From positions 1 to 7,273 of the forward strand of contig CACVAR010000117.1 of assembly GCA_902727905.1 (NCBI GenBank): a DNA stretch of 7,273 nt, in the 5' to 3' direction. The translations under genes and the position numbers were made by a program. Below, in pieces: positions 1 through 6,942 of this stretch (position 1 is the first letter of the stretch; the number at the start of each line of letters is the position of its first letter). The notes under the pieces are model-generated. The model searched no databases. It saw only the letters and a program-made list of their open reading frames with translations, and was not told the DNA's origin. The stretch is from an uncultured Sulfurovum sp. Lineage in GTDB: Bacteria > Campylobacterota > Campylobacteria > Campylobacterales > Sulfurovaceae.

Positions 1-30
1 TAAGAGTAGTAAAAAAAGGTATTTTTTCAT
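1..30 (-). CDS. Partial CDS, N-terminal signal peptide of an exported protein
   Basis: Reading leftward from an ATG at 30-28, the ten codons up to the window edge translate as MKKYLFLLLL. Two lysines followed by an unbroken hydrophobic run are the n- and h-regions of a Sec signal peptide or a lipoprotein leader, so the product is probably exported to the periplasm or envelope. The gene lies downstream of valS in the same orientation, separated by the valS terminator, and has its own promoter-like TATAAT at 61-66. No strong Shine-Dalgarno sequence is visible before the ATG. The function cannot be told from ten residues, and with so few codons a chance reading frame is not excluded. Confidence 0.55.
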   Translation of the reverse strand, partial: MKKYLFLLLL

Positions 31-50
31 AAGTAGTACTTTGTTTTAAG

Positions 51-65
51 ATAATTCCGAATTAT
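51..65. promoter_or_regulatory. 15-bp palindrome over the -10 box, possible operator
   Basis: The arms ATAATTC (51-57) and GAATTAT (59-65) are perfect inverted repeats around one central C. The palindrome covers most of the TATAAT at 61-66 and the expected transcription start of the leftward gene, where a repressor dimer would block polymerase. The regulator is not recognised. Short palindromes arise by chance in AT-rich DNA, so this is a candidate only. Confidence 0.35.
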
Positions 66-66
66 A
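61..66 (-). promoter_or_regulatory. Candidate -10 box for the left-edge gene
   Basis: On the minus strand these bases read TATAAT, a perfect sigma-70 -10 consensus, about 30 bases before the ATG at 30. No good -35 hexamer lies at the expected distance. Campylobacterota promoters often lack a conserved -35, so this does not argue strongly against it. The position between the valS terminator and the exported-protein start fits an independent promoter. Confidence 0.5.
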
Positions 67-71
67 CTTAA

Positions 72-89
72 CATGCCTTAAAGTGCATG
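72..89. promoter_or_regulatory. CATGC-N8-GCATG dyad in the -35 region
   Basis: Perfect 5-bp inverted arms, CATGC (72-76) and GCATG (85-89), flank an 8-base spacer just upstream of the candidate -10 at 61-66. This is where an activator or repressor of the leftward gene would bind. Evidence is only symmetry and position. Confidence 0.25.
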
Positions 90-94
90 AATTA

Positions 95-128
95 AAAAGA
101 GAAAAAGGTAGGGTTAACAAAACCCTAC
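95..128 (-). terminator. Rho-independent terminator of valS
   Basis: On the minus strand an 8-bp perfect stem, GTAGGGTT (128-121) with AACCCTAC (115-108), closes a five-base loop and is followed by a T-rich tract (bases 106 to 95, CTTTTT-type runs). The valS stop codon TAG (127-125) is inside the 5' arm, so the terminator begins within the last codons of the gene. It separates valS from the leftward gene that starts at base 30. Confidence 0.85.
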
Positions 129-2779
129 GCAAACCCTTTCAACTCGCCTTCAACCTTAGCCATTTTCTCACTAGCATCAGCCAAAGCTTGTCTGTTTTCA
201 ACAATTACTTGTTCAGGAGCATTCGCAACAAAACGTTCGTTATTTAACATGCCATTTAACTTATTGATCTCTTTTTCAAGCTTCTCTTTTTGCTTTGTAA
301 GTTTCCCAATAATCGCCGACATGTCCACATCATCCGTAGAGATATACGTTTCTAAGTTATCAGATATATCAGATATAAAAGATTTAGATAATATAGTTTC
401 AGTAATTTTATTTCTAGATTGAATTGTAATGTTTTCTACTTTTCCAAGTTTTTCAATAAATGGTTTCATCATCCACTTATCATTAATATCAGATAATAAT
501 ACAATCGCTTTTTCAATCTTCTGGTTACCTTTATCAATTAATGTCTTACAACGTCTAACTGATACAATCGCTTCCATAATTAAATCAAATTTCTTGATAA
601 TATCTTCATCTACTTTAGCCTCTTCAGGGTAAGCTTGAACCATGATTGATTCAGAGTCTTCTAACTCACCTTCTGAAAGTCTTCGGTAAAGGTTTTCAGT
701 AATAAACGGCATAAACGGATGAAGCAATTTCATCGACGCTTTAAAGATACTTCCAAGCTCAGCTACCGAAGCTTTATCTGCTTTAGAAAGCTCAATTCCC
801 CAGTCACAGAATTCACCCCATAAGAAACGGTACAGTACGGTTGCAGCATCGTTAAATCGGTATACATCCATAAATCCACGTGTCTCTTTAACAGCCAAGT
901 TAAATCGTGACAACATGTATTTTCCAAGAGGTGTTTGAATGTTCTCTGGATTTAAGTCATCAAAATGCTCTTGGTTTAACTGTAAAAAGTTCGTTGCATT
1001 AAAGAGTTTGTTCGTAAAGTTACGACTCTGCTCCAACTTGTCTTCACTCAGTTTAATGTCACGTCCTTGAACAGCCAATACAGCCAAGGTAAATCTAAGT
1101 GCATCCGTAGAGTACTTCTCAATGGTCTCTAAAGGATCAATAACATTTCCTTTAGACTTAGACATTTTTTCCCCATGCTCATCTTTTACAAGTGCATGTA
1201 AATAGATGTCTTTAAATGGAAGCTCACCTGTAGTGTTCTCACCCATCATTAACATACGTGCTACCCAGAAGAAAAGAATGTCAAACCCTGTAACGAGTAA
1301 GTTATTTGGATAGAAGTTTTTCATGTCATCTTCATTCCAAAGTTCCCCTTTAAAGGCTTCATCATTTCCCCAACCCAGTGTTGAGAATGGCCATAGACCT
1401 GAAGAGAACCAAGTGTCTAGTACATCTGGGTCTTGGTGAATCTTTTCAGAGTTACATTTTGGACAAACATGAGGAGCATCACCCTCTTCAACCCACTCAT
1501 GGTCACAGTCATCACAGTAAAATACAGGAATCTGATGCCCCCACCATAACTGACGCGAAATACACCAGTCACGTAGTTCACCCATCCAAGCATTGTATGA
1601 ATTAATCCAATGGCTTGGGAAAAACTCTGCTTCACCATTGTTTACTTTTTCAATCGCAGAAGCTGCAAACTCTTTTTTTACAAACCACTGTTTAGAGATG
1701 TACGGTTCAACAATGTTCTTACATCGGTAACAATGCCCAACTTGATGCGCGTGGTCTTCTATCTTCACCATAAATCCAGCTTCGTCTAACTTCGCCACAA
1801 TGATTTCACGAGACTCTAAACGCTCTAAACCTTGAAGTTCTCCACAATGTTCGTTAAGAAATCCTTTGTCATCAAAAATGGTAATAAACTCTAGGTCATG
1901 ACGCTTTCCAACTTCGTAGTCATTCGTGTCGTGTGCAGGGGTAACTTTTACAAACCCTGTTCCAAACTCCATGTCCACATGACTGTCACCAATAATCTCA
2001 ACTTCACGGTCAATCAATGGCAATTTAATCTTTTTACCTATCAAAGCGTTATGACGTTCATCATCAGGGTGAACCATAACAGCCGTATCGCCAAAGTAAG
2101 TCTCTGGACGTGTTGTTGCCACCGTAATATTCCCCGAACCATCAGCCAATGGGTAGTTAATGTGGTACATTTTCCCCATATGGTCTTCATGCTCAACTTC
2201 AATGTCCGACAAAGCACCATCATGCGTACACCAGTTAATCATGTAATTTCCACGAACAATAAAGCCATTGTCATACATCTGTTTAAATGATTTTTTTACA
2301 GCATTCCCAAGACCTTCATCCATGGTAAAACGCTCACGTGACCAAGCTGGACTTACCCCAAGTTTTCTAAGCTGACCCGTAATGGCATCTTGAGAGTTCT
2401 CTTTTTGCAACCAAGCTCGTTCTAAAAACCCTTCACGACCTAACTCTTCTTTCGTCGTTCCCTCAGCCAAAAGTTGTTTTTCAACAACGTTTTGAGTCGC
2501 AATACCAGCATGGTCAACCCCTGGTTGCCACAATGTTTTGTACCCATCCATTCTTTTGTAACGCACAATAATGTCTTGAAGTGTAAAGGTCAAAGCATGA
2601 CCAATATGTAATCTACCCGTAACATTCGGTGGTGGCATCATAATGGTAAAATGCTTATCAGGTTTCTGAATAGACTTGTTACCCTCTATCTCAAAATAGT
2701 TTCTCTCTTCCCAAAGTTTATAGTAACGCTCTTCTATCTCTTTTGGGTTGTATACGTTCTTTTTAGTAGTTTCGCTCAT
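125..2779 (-). CDS. valS: Valine--tRNA ligase (ValS)
   Basis: Cytoplasmic class Ia aminoacyl-tRNA synthetase that charges tRNA-Val with valine using ATP and hydrolyses mischarged threonyl-tRNA-Val. The 884-residue length is usual for bacterial ValS. Visible landmarks are PPPNVTG at 49-55, the HIGH signature at 58-61, the CP1 editing domain with TTRPETYFGDTA (222-233) and PAHDTNDYE (281-289), cysteine pairs C350/C353, C422/C425 and C439/C442 that could bind zinc, DVLDTWFSSGLWP (452-464), and KMSKS at 538-542. The anticodon-binding helical domain follows, and the C-terminal ValS coiled coil covers roughly 810-880 (LEKEINKL, FVANAPEQV). The start is fixed by an in-frame TGA shortly upstream; the ribosome site is weak. 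Part of the gene encoding about residues 727-807 is clearly more AT-rich than the rest. It lies 60 bases after the TPR ATPase gene, with its own candidate -10. Confidence 0.98.
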   Translation of the reverse strand: MSETTKKNVYNPKEIEERYYKLWEERNYFEIEGNKSIQKPDKHFTIMMPPPNVTGRLHIGHALTFTLQDIIVRYKRMDGYKTLWQPGVDHAGIATQNVVEKQLLAEGTTKEELGREGFLERAWLQKENSQDAITGQLRKLGVSPAWSRERFTMDEGLGNAVKKSFKQMYDNGFIVRGNYMINWCTHDGALSDIEVEHEDHMGKMYHINYPLADGSGNITVATTRPETYFGDTAVMVHPDDERHNALIGKKIKLPLIDREVEIIGDSHVDMEFGTGFVKVTPAHDTNDYEVGKRHDLEFITIFDDKGFLNEHCGELQGLERLESREIIVAKLDEAGFMVKIEDHAHQVGHCYRCKNIVEPYISKQWFVKKEFAASAIEKVNNGEAEFFPSHWINSYNAWMGELRDWCISRQLWWGHQIPVFYCDDCDHEWVEEGDAPHVCPKCNSEKIHQDPDVLDTWFSSGLWPFSTLGWGNDEAFKGELWNEDDMKNFYPNNLLVTGFDILFFWVARMLMMGENTTGELPFKDIYLHALVKDEHGEKMSKSKGNVIDPLETIEKYSTDALRFTLAVLAVQGRDIKLSEDKLEQSRNFTNKLFNATNFLQLNQEHFDDLNPENIQTPLGKYMLSRFNLAVKETRGFMDVYRFNDAATVLYRFLWGEFCDWGIELSKADKASVAELGSIFKASMKLLHPFMPFITENLYRRLSEGELEDSESIMVQAYPEEAKVDEDIIKKFDLIMEAIVSVRRCKTLIDKGNQKIEKAIVLLSDINDKWMMKPFIEKLGKVENITIQSRNKITETILSKSFISDISDNLETYISTDDVDMSAIIGKLTKQKEKLEKEINKLNGMLNNERFVANAPEQVIVENRQALADASEKMAKVEGELKGFA

Positions 2780-2797
2780 ATTGTAAATCCATCATTT

Positions 2798-2816
2798 TAT
2801 AATTGTCGCGATTATA
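2798..2816 (-). promoter_or_regulatory. Candidate valS promoter -10 with symmetric partner
   Basis: The minus strand reads TATAAT at 2816-2811, about 35 bases before the valS ATG, which would give a leader of about 25 bases. The mirror-image bases 2798-2803 form TATAAT on the plus strand, so the site is a 19-bp inverted repeat with 6-bp arms and a 7-base centre (CGCGACA on the minus strand). No clear -35 is seen. The gap is too short for a T-box leader, and none is visible. The symmetric box could be an operator half, or a weak promoter antisense to the TPR gene. Confidence 0.45.
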
Positions 2817-2839
2817 GCTAAAAGGTGCTTTTGAACCCC

Positions 2840-5698
2840 CTAGCTGTATTTCTCCTCCAACCTACCCACTTCATCTATCATCTCTTGTACACTTTCTTTT
2901 AATTCAGAACCCATTCGTTTGTACTCTGTAGGGTATTCATCTTGCATAAAATACATTAGGGTATAATAAACTGGTTTGAACTCTGATTTTAATTTTGAAT
3001 GTTTCGTAAAAAGTTCATAAAGACTTTTTATTTGTTTTTTTGAAATTAATAATAAAAAATATTCTGTTATTTGAGTAAAAAACTTTAAATACTTATACTT
3101 ATCCAAAACGTTTTCAATATTTTTTATAGATTTATAATAATTTTCATTCCATAATAAACATGTAGCATTCAAAATTACACTATCTATTCTAAATCCATAT
3201 TTTGTTGCTTCCCAGGATAAATTTAAAGATTTTTCTTTTTCAATAGCTAAGCTATAATATAAAAGTGCTAGATTGAAATAGCCACCATTACTTTGAGGAG
3301 CATTTAATATTGCTTTTTCAAAATACTCAATCGCTTTGTCATACTCTTTTAAATCACAATATGTAAGACCAATATTATTATAAGCTTGAATATCTTTTGG
3401 ATGTATTTCTATTGCTTTTTCAAAATACTCAATCGCTTTGTCATACTCTTTTAAATCACAATATCTAAGACCAATATCATTATAAGCCTGAGTGTCTTTT
3501 GGATGTATTTCTATTGCTTTTTCAAAATACTCAATCGCTTTGTCATATTCTTTTAAATTGCGATATATATAAGCAATATTATTATATGCCTGAGTACCTT
3601 TTGGATGTATTTCTATTGCTTTTTCAAAATACTCAATCGCTTTGTCATACTCTTTTAAATTGCGATATATATAACCAATATTATTATAAGCCTGAATATC
3701 TTTTGGATATACATTTATAGCTTTTTTAAAGTATTTTATTGCATTATTATACTCCTTTAAATCCTTATATACATAACCAATATTATTATATACTTGAAGA
3801 TTCTTCGGATATCTAAATTTAACTTTTTTAAAATATTTTATCGCATTGTCATACTCTTTTAAATCCCTATATATATAACCAATATTATTATATGCTTGAA
3901 TATCTTTAGGGTATATACTTATAGCTTTTTCAAAATATTTTATCGCATTGTCATACTCTTTTAAATCCCTATATATATAACCAATATTATTATATGCTTG
4001 AATATCTTTAGGGTATATACTTATGGCTTTTTCAAAATATTTTATCGCATTGTCATATTCTTTTAAAGCATTATACACATAACCAATATTATTATATGCT
4101 TGAATACCTTTAGGATATATACTTATGGCTTTTTTAAAATACTTGATTGCCTTATCATATTCTTTTAGTTCACTATAAATATAACCTATATTATTATAAG
4201 GTCTAACATCTTTAGAATCAATAAGGATAACCTTTTGAAGATATTGAATTGCCAAAGAATATTTTTTCTCTGTTCTATAAACATCACTAATCTCCAAATA
4301 ATCTTGAATATTATTAGAGTTATGATCTATATTATTCATACTTTTTTCTTTAATCAATACTTGTTCAGCTAAACTAGAATTCTTAATCTTTAAATACTCT
4401 TTAGTTTCAAATAAAACCTGATACTCCAGAGTCTCATCTTCAACCATATAAGCCAATGCTTCCCCCATATAAAAAGCACCACTTAAATTCATCTCACCAT
4501 TTTGTACCATTTCAATATGTTGATAAGCTCTATCCTTCAACTCAGCAGGAGTACACCAAACATCTAAAAACTTAACCAGCCACTTAATATGGTCTTTATT
4601 TTTATTTCGTCCATTTCGCATCAAATACCAAATATTAAAGAAACGCTCTTTAAGCTGGTAAATATTTACCTTGGAACATATATGTTCACTCTCTATAAAA
4701 TAAGACTTTTCTAACTCTAAAAGATAAACTTTTAATTCATCCTCTGTAGTTCGTGTTTTTTTCTTGAGTTCTTCAAAAGTTATACCATCCCATGCCATAG
4801 CTATTTCATGGGCTATTCTTTGTGAGTCTGGAGATAAATCATCCATACGATGTTTATACAAAGTAGTCACTTGGTCTAAAATATATTCTAAATCTTCAAA
4901 AATATCTGTATTTTCTTCATTTATGAGTATCTCAAATATAATCATCATTGTTCTTGGCACACCACCAGTAAGTCGTTTTATGATTTCTATACGCGAACTA
5001 TCATATGTTTCATTTTCATCACCATGTAATTTTATTAATGTATTAAATAGGTTCTCTGTATCTTTACTATTTAAACCTTCTAAATTAATAATCTTAAAAA
5101 ATTCAAAAAATGGTTTATCATGTTTGTAGGTATTATCAATGGCTAGGGATGAAGCTGTAATAATTTGAAGCTCTGTACCATGTAAAATATCACGTAAAGC
5201 TTTTACTTCATTCTCTCTAAATTTTTTGAGTATATCTTGAAAATTATCCATAAGTAGTAAAAGCTTTTTACCATTTTGTTTTAATGCTTCTTGAATAACA
5301 TCAAAACAATTATCTGTATCCTCTCCTATGGCTTGATCTATCTGTTCAGCTATACCTGTAAAACCTTCTTGCTCATCTAAAAGATCAGCTACCACTTCCC
5401 ATAAGTTACAAAAAGAGACTATATTATACTGCTCTTCTGAAAAACGAATAGGGATTAGATGAGAGAGTTCAGGTAACGAGTTTACTTCATATTCTAAACG
5501 TAAAAGTAGAGTCGTTTTACCCATTCCCCTTTGAGCTGTAATTAGAAAGTTTTGAGAAACCTCATCTACTTTTGAGTTTTTAATGTCTCGCATAATACGT
5601 TTAAACTCTTTTTGACGAGCTACAAAATTATCTATAAGCTGTTCTTTGGTTTGGGTGGCAGGATTGTATAGATACGATATAGATTTATTCTGCAACAT
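2840..5698 (-). CDS. STAND-like P-loop ATPase with C-terminal TPR array
   Basis: Predicted cytoplasmic signalling NTPase of 952 residues, specific role unknown. An N-terminal ATPase domain (about 20-280) resembles the archaeal ATPase_2/STAND group. It has Walker A AQRGMGKT (55-62), Walker B KLLLLMDN (145-152) with Asn where most relatives have an acidic catalytic residue, a sensor-like TASS (181-184), and a GGVP motif (245-248) like the GxP of STAND proteins. A winged-helix region (about 288-362) ends in the family-typical YQLKERFFNIWYLMR. One degenerate TPR (466-499) and nine near-perfect 34-residue TPRs (500-805) follow, then a helical tail (806-952) with no membrane segment. The ATG at 5698 overlaps the end of the upstream ATPase gene by 14 bases and is the first start after an in-frame TAA, implying translational coupling. 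The gene is very AT-rich. No nuclease, TIR, protease or other effector domain was recognised. Confidence 0.85.
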   Translation of the reverse strand: MLQNKSISYLYNPATQTKEQLIDNFVARQKEFKRIMRDIKNSKVDEVSQNFLITAQRGMGKTTLLLRLEYEVNSLPELSHLIPIRFSEEQYNIVSFCNLWEVVADLLDEQEGFTGIAEQIDQAIGEDTDNCFDVIQEALKQNGKKLLLLMDNFQDILKKFRENEVKALRDILHGTELQIITASSLAIDNTYKHDKPFFEFFKIINLEGLNSKDTENLFNTLIKLHGDENETYDSSRIEIIKRLTGGVPRTMMIIFEILINEENTDIFEDLEYILDQVTTLYKHRMDDLSPDSQRIAHEIAMAWDGITFEELKKKTRTTEDELKVYLLELEKSYFIESEHICSKVNIYQLKERFFNIWYLMRNGRNKNKDHIKWLVKFLDVWCTPAELKDRAYQHIEMVQNGEMNLSGAFYMGEALAYMVEDETLEYQVLFETKEYLKIKNSSLAEQVLIKEKSMNNIDHNSNNIQDYLEISDVYRTEKKYSLAIQYLQKVILIDSKDVRPYNNIGYIYSELKEYDKAIKYFKKAISIYPKGIQAYNNIGYVYNALKEYDNAIKYFEKAISIYPKDIQAYNNIGYIYRDLKEYDNAIKYFEKAISIYPKDIQAYNNIGYIYRDLKEYDNAIKYFKKVKFRYPKNLQVYNNIGYVYKDLKEYNNAIKYFKKAINVYPKDIQAYNNIGYIYRNLKEYDKAIEYFEKAIEIHPKGTQAYNNIAYIYRNLKEYDKAIEYFEKAIEIHPKDTQAYNDIGLRYCDLKEYDKAIEYFEKAIEIHPKDIQAYNNIGLTYCDLKEYDKAIEYFEKAILNAPQSNGGYFNLALLYYSLAIEKEKSLNLSWEATKYGFRIDSVILNATCLLWNENYYKSIKNIENVLDKYKYLKFFTQITEYFLLLISKKQIKSLYELFTKHSKLKSEFKPVYYTLMYFMQDEYPTEYKRMGSELKESVQEMIDEVGRLEEKYS
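3284..4201 (-). repeat. Nine tandem 102-bp repeats encoding TPRs
   Basis: Nine contiguous 102-bp units start, in minus-strand order, at 4201, 4099, 3997, 3895, 3793, 3691, 3589, 3487 and 3385. Each encodes a 34-residue TPR with the pattern AYNNIGYIY..LKEYD.AI.YF.KAI.IYPKD.Q, which carries the canonical small and large TPR positions (Gly, Tyr, Ala, Phe, Ala, Pro). The units fall into two DNA subfamilies: the five nearest the ATPase (3692-4201) and the four nearest the C terminus (3284-3691). Bases 3830-3922 and 3932-4024 match exactly over 93 bases at a 102-base offset. A 52-base core is identical in the three units spanning 3386-3691. A weaker TPR (4202-4303) precedes the array. Confidence 0.93.
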
Positions 5699-6866
5699 GG
5701 TATGCCCACCAGCTTTTTAACAAAGGAGAATTGAATTGATAAACTTGATTATTTTCACTAATATAACCATCATATTTTAAAACTTCTAATAAGTCTTTTA
5801 ATACTATATCTTCATTCATCTTTTTCATCTCATCATAACTTATACTATCTTTTATTGAAATATGACTCAATATCTCTATAGCAAACTTTGCTTCTTCCTC
5901 ATCAAAAACTTTTTTTAGTCTATCTCGCCAATTTTCAAAATAATCAGCATGGCTTCTAGCTTTTATTATTTTATCTAACACTTTATCAATCTCTTCCTGA
6001 TTCACCATTTCAACTTCATCATCAACTAATTCATCAATAATCATTTGAATATAATAAGGTGTATTCCAAGTAAGTTTCTGAAGAAAATAATCTTTTGAAG
6101 CACTATTGAAAATTAGAGTAATATCAATTTTATTTAAACCCAAACAAAGACTATCTATTAAATCTTTCGCGTCATCATTACTCAATGGCTCAATCTCTAT
6201 TTGTGTTAAATCATTCATAATATCTTTTCTATTTAACTTTTCAACTACATTACCCAAACCAATAGACCCAGTTAGAACAAATTGAATATTCAATTCACCA
6301 TACTCTTGAAATAAATCACGATTTTGTTGTAAAAAGTTAATAGCTTCTTCTTCAGAATATTTAGCAATATTAGAGAGGGCATCTGGAAATTCATCAACTA
6401 AAAATATTATTTTTTTTGCCTCATTTGGCAAAGACTTTAATAATTCAATAGTTTCTACATAATAGTCGATTTGCTCATTTCCATCAAGCTCAATTCCTTC
6501 TAAACCAATTCCTCTTATTTTTTTTCCAAAGTTCTCGATGGCTTTACCTGCATTTGTCATATACCCTTTGGCAAAACCATAAATTTCATCATCTTCTAAA
6601 AGACTTTTAAATATTTTTTTGAAATATGCATTAGCAGAGTCGACTGACATAATAGAAATATATTTGACAAAATAACCATCATTTGGATTTCTTTCAATAT
6701 GACGTAAAATAGAACTTTTACCTACCCTTCTTGGAGCAACAATTAAAAGATCTTCTCCTCTATCGAGCTTTCGCCAAATTTTATTAATAATTTTTGTTCT
6801 CGGGAAGAATTTATTTCTTCCATCTGCTGGTTGTCCTGTACATATATGAAGAGGTTGAACTGGCAT
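5685..6866 (-). CDS. P-loop ATPase of the archaeal ATPase/STAND-like group
   Basis: Predicted cytoplasmic ATPase of 393 residues, physiological role unknown. Phe-Pro-Arg near residues 21-23 precedes the nucleotide-binding core, as in many ATPases that begin with a short FxxR-type lead-in. Walker A is APRRVGKS (44-51), a form typical of this ATPase group. Walker B is IIFLVDEF (153-160) with the acidic pair D158-E159, followed by a sensor-1-like LTGS (198-201). NTPYY (268-272) sits where relatives have a GxP-type helix start. A winged-helix region (about 325-390) closes with YQFNSPLLKSWWAYH, a common ending of such proteins. No membrane segment, signal peptide or effector domain is visible. It is the first gene of an operon with the TPR ATPase, whose start it overlaps by 14 bases. 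An in-frame TAA upstream and a good ribosome site support the ATG at 6866. Confidence 0.85.
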   Translation of the reverse strand: MPVQPLHICTGQPADGRNKFFPRTKIINKIWRKLDRGEDLLIVAPRRVGKSSILRHIERNPNDGYFVKYISIMSVDSANAYFKKIFKSLLEDDEIYGFAKGYMTNAGKAIENFGKKIRGIGLEGIELDGNEQIDYYVETIELLKSLPNEAKKIIFLVDEFPDALSNIAKYSEEEAINFLQQNRDLFQEYGELNIQFVLTGSIGLGNVVEKLNRKDIMNDLTQIEIEPLSNDDAKDLIDSLCLGLNKIDITLIFNSASKDYFLQKLTWNTPYYIQMIIDELVDDEVEMVNQEEIDKVLDKIIKARSHADYFENWRDRLKKVFDEEEAKFAIEILSHISIKDSISYDEMKKMNEDIVLKDLLEVLKYDGYISENNQVYQFNSPLLKSWWAYHVAE

Positions 6867-6873
6867 ACTTAAT

Positions 6874-6878
6874 TCCCT
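6874..6878 (-). promoter_or_regulatory. Ribosome binding site of the 393-residue ATPase
   Basis: The minus strand reads AGGGA with seven bases to the ATG at 6866. It is the clearest Shine-Dalgarno sequence in the window and supports that start codon. Confidence 0.65.
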
Positions 6879-6895
6879 ATTTTTGAATAAAAAAT

Positions 6896-6904
6896 ATTAT
6901 AGCA
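6896..6904 (-). promoter_or_regulatory. Extended -10 promoter of the ATPase operon
   Basis: The minus strand reads TGCTATAAT, a perfect extended -10 (TGn-TATAAT), ending about 30 bases before the ATG at 6866. No good -35 is found at 16-18 bases. A TTGACT at 6931-6926 is 24 bases away, too far to pair normally. The -10 is also part of a small dyad, ATTAT-AGC-ATAAT (6896-6908). This is the probable promoter for both ATPase genes. Confidence 0.6.
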
Positions 6905-6942
6905 TAATGTCTACAAAGTATTATCAGTCAAAATAAACTCTA

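Noticed and set aside
429..632. Plus-strand open frame of 67 codons inside valS
   Set aside because: It is antisense to a well-supported valS frame, has no ribosome site, and its protein is low-complexity and Ser/Ile-rich.
1378..1638. Short open frames on both strands around 1378-1638
   Set aside because: Both overlap the conserved ValS core in other frames and lack any supporting signal.
1898..2290. Plus-strand open frame of 130 codons inside valS
   Set aside because: It lies opposite the conserved catalytic and editing domains of ValS and shows no recognisable domain; it is an antisense shadow.
2820..2832. Possible terminator hairpin after the TPR gene (AAAAG-CAC-CTTTT)
   Set aside because: The stem is only 5 bp with one G-C pair and is not followed by a T tract.
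2780..2839. T-box leader regulating valS
   Set aside because: The gap is 60 bases, too short for a T-box, and no specifier or antiterminator sequence is visible.
3499..3720. Plus-strand open frame with a repeated protein pattern
   Set aside because: The internal repetition only mirrors the 102-bp TPR units on the opposite strand.
3284..4201. CRISPR-like array
   Set aside because: The repeats are contiguous 102-bp units without spacers and encode TPRs in frame.
4764..5129. Plus-strand open frame of 121 codons
   Set aside because: It is antisense to the winged-helix and ATPase part of the TPR protein, with no ribosome site or familiar motif.
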